DNA of 64,000 bases from Cristatella mucedo (taxonomy: Eukaryota > Bryozoa > Phylactolaemata > Cristatellidae): positions 1,822,501 to 1,886,500 of the forward strand of contig WPIO01000038.1 in the NCBI GenBank assembly GCA_009760855.2, read 5' to 3'. Shown here piece by piece: positions 61,602 to 64,000 of this stretch. Below the pieces are notes generated by a model. It was not told where the DNA came from and ran no database searches. It saw nothing but the letters and a program-made list of their open reading frames with translations. Each line of letters begins with the position of its first letter. Position 1 is the stretch's first letter. Position numbers and translations under genes: made by a program.

Positions 61602-61845
61602 CATTAGTTGATTTAACAGCCTCGTTTGTATGCCCGCTAAAGCGAGAAAGTCCTTCCGTCATGCAGCAAGATGGCGACCAGTACTTCCGGGAGTGGTGTG
61701 TAAAAGACGTATATGACTAAGCGAAGCGAGTCCGCATGCAGTGAGCTCTTAATAGCGGCAGAAGAGCCTAAACGGCTATCACCACCACTTGCAGTTGCCA
61801 ATATAGGATCGCCCACCGCAAGCTTCGAAAAAAAATTATATCGGT
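61602..61845 (-). mobile_element. SINE2 interrupted by ~120 bp of foreign sequence
   Basis: SINE2 begins TTAGTTGATTTAACAGCCTC, breaks at about 61632 and resumes near 61755 with AGCGGCAGAAGAGCC. The insert (61632-61754) contains CAAGATGGCGACC and ACTTCCGGG and has similar short motifs at both edges (CTAAAGCGAG; CTAAGCGAAGCGAG). The box B end is degraded. Confidence 0.6.
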
Positions 61846-62402
61846 CGTGAAGAGCTTAGTGTAGCTTACATACCGTATCTGTACAAAGCACCGAGCTACC
61901 AGGCATACAATTTCAGGTAAGTAATGCAGGTCTCATATTTCGGTTCTTACGAACTCAAGATATACCTTTTACGTCTAGGTCTAAGGCCAGTTCCAAACTT
62001 GGTACTCAAGCCTCTAGGTAGAAGTCGTTTTTGTTCGTTCTGTCTGGTTTTGTCACCTTAAAAAGTGGGCGGCTTAACGACAGAATTCTGATGGTTTCTA
62101 GGACAAGAACTGAATCATGTGGTATAAGTTAAGCTGGTCTGATGCTAATCGGTGGTGGGTATGGGGTTTAATGGACCGGAAGTCTTGTTAGCCTAGCCGA
62201 TGAGCTCTGAGACAGGGCTGTATATGCAGGCTTAATGGTAGATATTGGAGATGAGCAAGGTGACTCCAGGAAGAATGTTATCTTGCTGAAAAATGATACG
62301 AAAAATATGAAATGGGTTGTCATAAGGGTTGCTAGCTTTGGTGCTGACTTAAGTAGGGGTTAAGGTAATGGCTGATGAGCAACTTGAGCATTTTGGACGG
62401 TG
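61846..62402. other. Downstream intergenic, no feature recognised
   Basis: No gene or repeat recognised. Confidence 0.35.
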
Positions 62403-62640
62403 AATAATAATAATACACTTGATAAAGCGCCATCAGAGAACTCAATCTCATACATTTGTTGCAAAGGAAAATGCGATTGAAAGATGAGTGGTATCATGGT
62501 TGATGAAACATGGTTAGGGGTGACAGGCACCGGGTCAGCATGCAGGTGTGGTTAGTGGCAGCATGCACAGTGTCAGCACAAGTACGTACATAAAAGGACG
62601 AATCACGGGTACCCACTAAATGTTGTGAATGTGTTATGGC
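62403..62640 (-). mobile_element. LINE-A tail and UTR fragment
   Basis: AATAATAATAATACACTTG, AAAGCGCCATCAGAGAACTC, UTR GGTCAGCATGCAGGTGTGGT, GGACGAATCACGGGTACCC. The middle of the hairpin is deleted. Confidence 0.75.
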
Positions 62641-62739
62641 ACTAAGGCTCTTAAAGAAATTAAGACTTCTGCGTTCTAATGGATTTACTCTGATGTAATT
62701 GTAATAAATCACGCCTGTAAGTCCGCTAAGACCACATTA

Positions 62740-63110
62740 GTTTTAACGCATGAGTGTTTTGTGTGGAACATCCTCAGCCTAAGCGGCTTTCGATACGCAT
62801 TCGGTAGCCAACAGACTTTATCTCGCGAAACAAAGAAAGTGAGAAACGTAGCTTGGGTCAGGAGAGCAGTTGAGGTAGTTAGTAGCATTGAGTCAGTAGC
62901 ACAGGATTGCTGGAAAGGATATGCCATAGCCAAAAGCAGGTGAGTAGTTAGTGCTCAAGAATTGTGGAAGTGAGTTTCACAGTCTAGGAGAAGCAGAGCA
63001 AAAGGTTCTGTCGCCAACGGTCTTTAAGCAGAAGAATAGAACAGCTAGCTTGTTCAGCTGAGGGCACGAGGAGGCTGAAATCGATGCTGCCGTTCAGCTA
63101 GGTATGAATC
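62740..63110 (-). mobile_element. LINE-B 3' fragment
   Basis: CAGCCTAAGCGGCTTTCGAT, GAGAGCAGTTGAGGTAG, AGAATTGTGGAAGTGAG and CAGTCTAGG match the other LINE-B copies; - strand RT end at 62709-62933. Most diverged copy. Confidence 0.7.
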
Positions 63111-64000
63111 AGTCCTAATGTTTTATATCTTCACGTTTGCACTTAGTATAAAATTACTAGTTAAGTACTCCTTAATTAGTTTAACATGCTTTAGCATATT
63201 CAGTAAACCGTAGCCTATGAGCTGACTCGTGGAAACAGAAGCAAGCACCATCATCTGGCAGGGCTCAACCAGTGAGGGTACGTCAAATAGAGAATTCAGC
63301 ATGATTCGACCGGCAGAAATTTGATAGAGCCTCATTTACAAAGCTCTAAAGATTTTACGGTTCACAGACAACGTTTTTATCGGATAAGTATAAATTAAAT
63401 TACTGACATATTTAGATCCGGTATGGTCAGGTGTGCTGAAATTGGTAAGAGTATGAATATACACTTGAGTATATTCGGGCGAAAATATCCGATCAAGGGC
63501 ACACTGATATTTAATATTATTTGAAATTGCAGCCATTTAAGCTACGAGACAGCAAATTAGTTAATGTATGGGAGTTGGCACGTAGTGATAATTGAGTTAT
63601 TGGAACTATACTGAAATAATCAGAATGACAGGTAATTTCTATATAATGAATTTGTATTTGAATTGGAAAGTGGCAAGTGTCGTTAGCAAAATTGGCCGCT
63701 TGCTGTTGGAGTATCTCTTGTATATAAAATATATACGATCTCTGTAAATAAGAGCTTTCATGACGAATTCGAGCAGACTGCAATGGTTAAAAACTTAAGG
63801 ATAAATTGTACTCCAGTACCCATCATCATTGATCCCGAGGCATGAAAGAAAGAAACTCTTATAGGGTAACGCTAGTTATGCTGCGATAAGTTCTGAATTT
63901 TAGCCGGAAGAACCACTGCAACAGATCAAGTTTGTCCTTTAAGACCCAACTAATGTATTGTGAAGGCGGCTTATTTGCGAACGACGACCATTTAAGTTGA
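63111..64000. other. Downstream intergenic, no feature recognised
   Basis: AT-rich, only short frames on the - strand; nothing recognised. Confidence 0.35.

Noticed and set aside
1-64000. CRISPR array or prokaryotic operon
   Set aside because: No regularly spaced identical repeats with unique spacers; the window is clearly spliced animal DNA.

Overview
This window is nuclear DNA from an animal, with spliced genes in a repeat-rich genome and no bacterial features. Almost every long open reading frame is either a transposon relic or lies inside a repeat. The exceptions assemble into two host genes, both on the + strand.

(1) At 1856-2715, in a GC-rich island, lies the last coding exon of a vestigial-like family member 4 (VGLL4/Tgi) gene. 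It carries two Tondu motifs about 250 residues apart, separated by an Ala/Pro/Ser-rich linker. The upstream exons are outside the window or not recognisable. (2) From 20138 to 60721 lies a complete host cell factor (HCF-1/HCFC1) gene. I reconstructed 17 coding exons by eye. All junctions are GT-AG, all phases agree, and the sum is 3567 nt (1188 codons plus stop). The protein has an N-terminal Kelch propeller, a first Fn3-type segment, a short Ala/Ser/Thr/Val-rich middle, a C-terminal Fn3 segment and a terminal basic nuclear-localisation-like motif. Vertebrate HCF repeats are absent. The two genes make proteins of the same broad class (chromatin/transcription co-regulators), but nothing in the sequence shows that they act together.

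The rest is a layered archive of mobile elements. The dominant family (here LINE-A) is a CR1/L2-like non-LTR retrotransposon whose copies end in a conserved hairpin (stem AAAGCGCC / GGCGCTTT) and ATT repeats. A tRNA-headed SINE (SINE1) carries the same tail and was probably moved by LINE-A. A second tRNA-like SINE (SINE2) has an unrelated tail. A second LINE (LINE-B, all five copies on the - strand) and more diverged LINE fragments are also present. DNA transposons include a 2704-bp hAT element with 14-bp inverted ends and an exact 8-bp target duplication, paired 181-bp hAT MITEs, Tc1-like and pogo-like elements, and a 709-bp element with a 3-bp TTA duplication that looks PIF/Harbinger-like. 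Many are nested, so relative insertion order can be read directly.

Layout: 1-1.3 kb LINE/SINE; 1.85-2.7 kb VGLL4 exon; 2.7-20 kb intergenic with LINE-A, LINE-B, SINEs and a pogo-like element; 20.1-60.7 kb HCF gene, whose long introns 1, 2, 7, 8, 9, 10, 12, 14 and 15 hold most of the transposons; 60.7-64 kb 3' UTR and downstream repeats. The organism cannot be named from the sequence. The HCF Kelch region is clearly orthologous but quite diverged from the human protein, which suggests an invertebrate from a relatively fast-evolving lineage. That is inference only.
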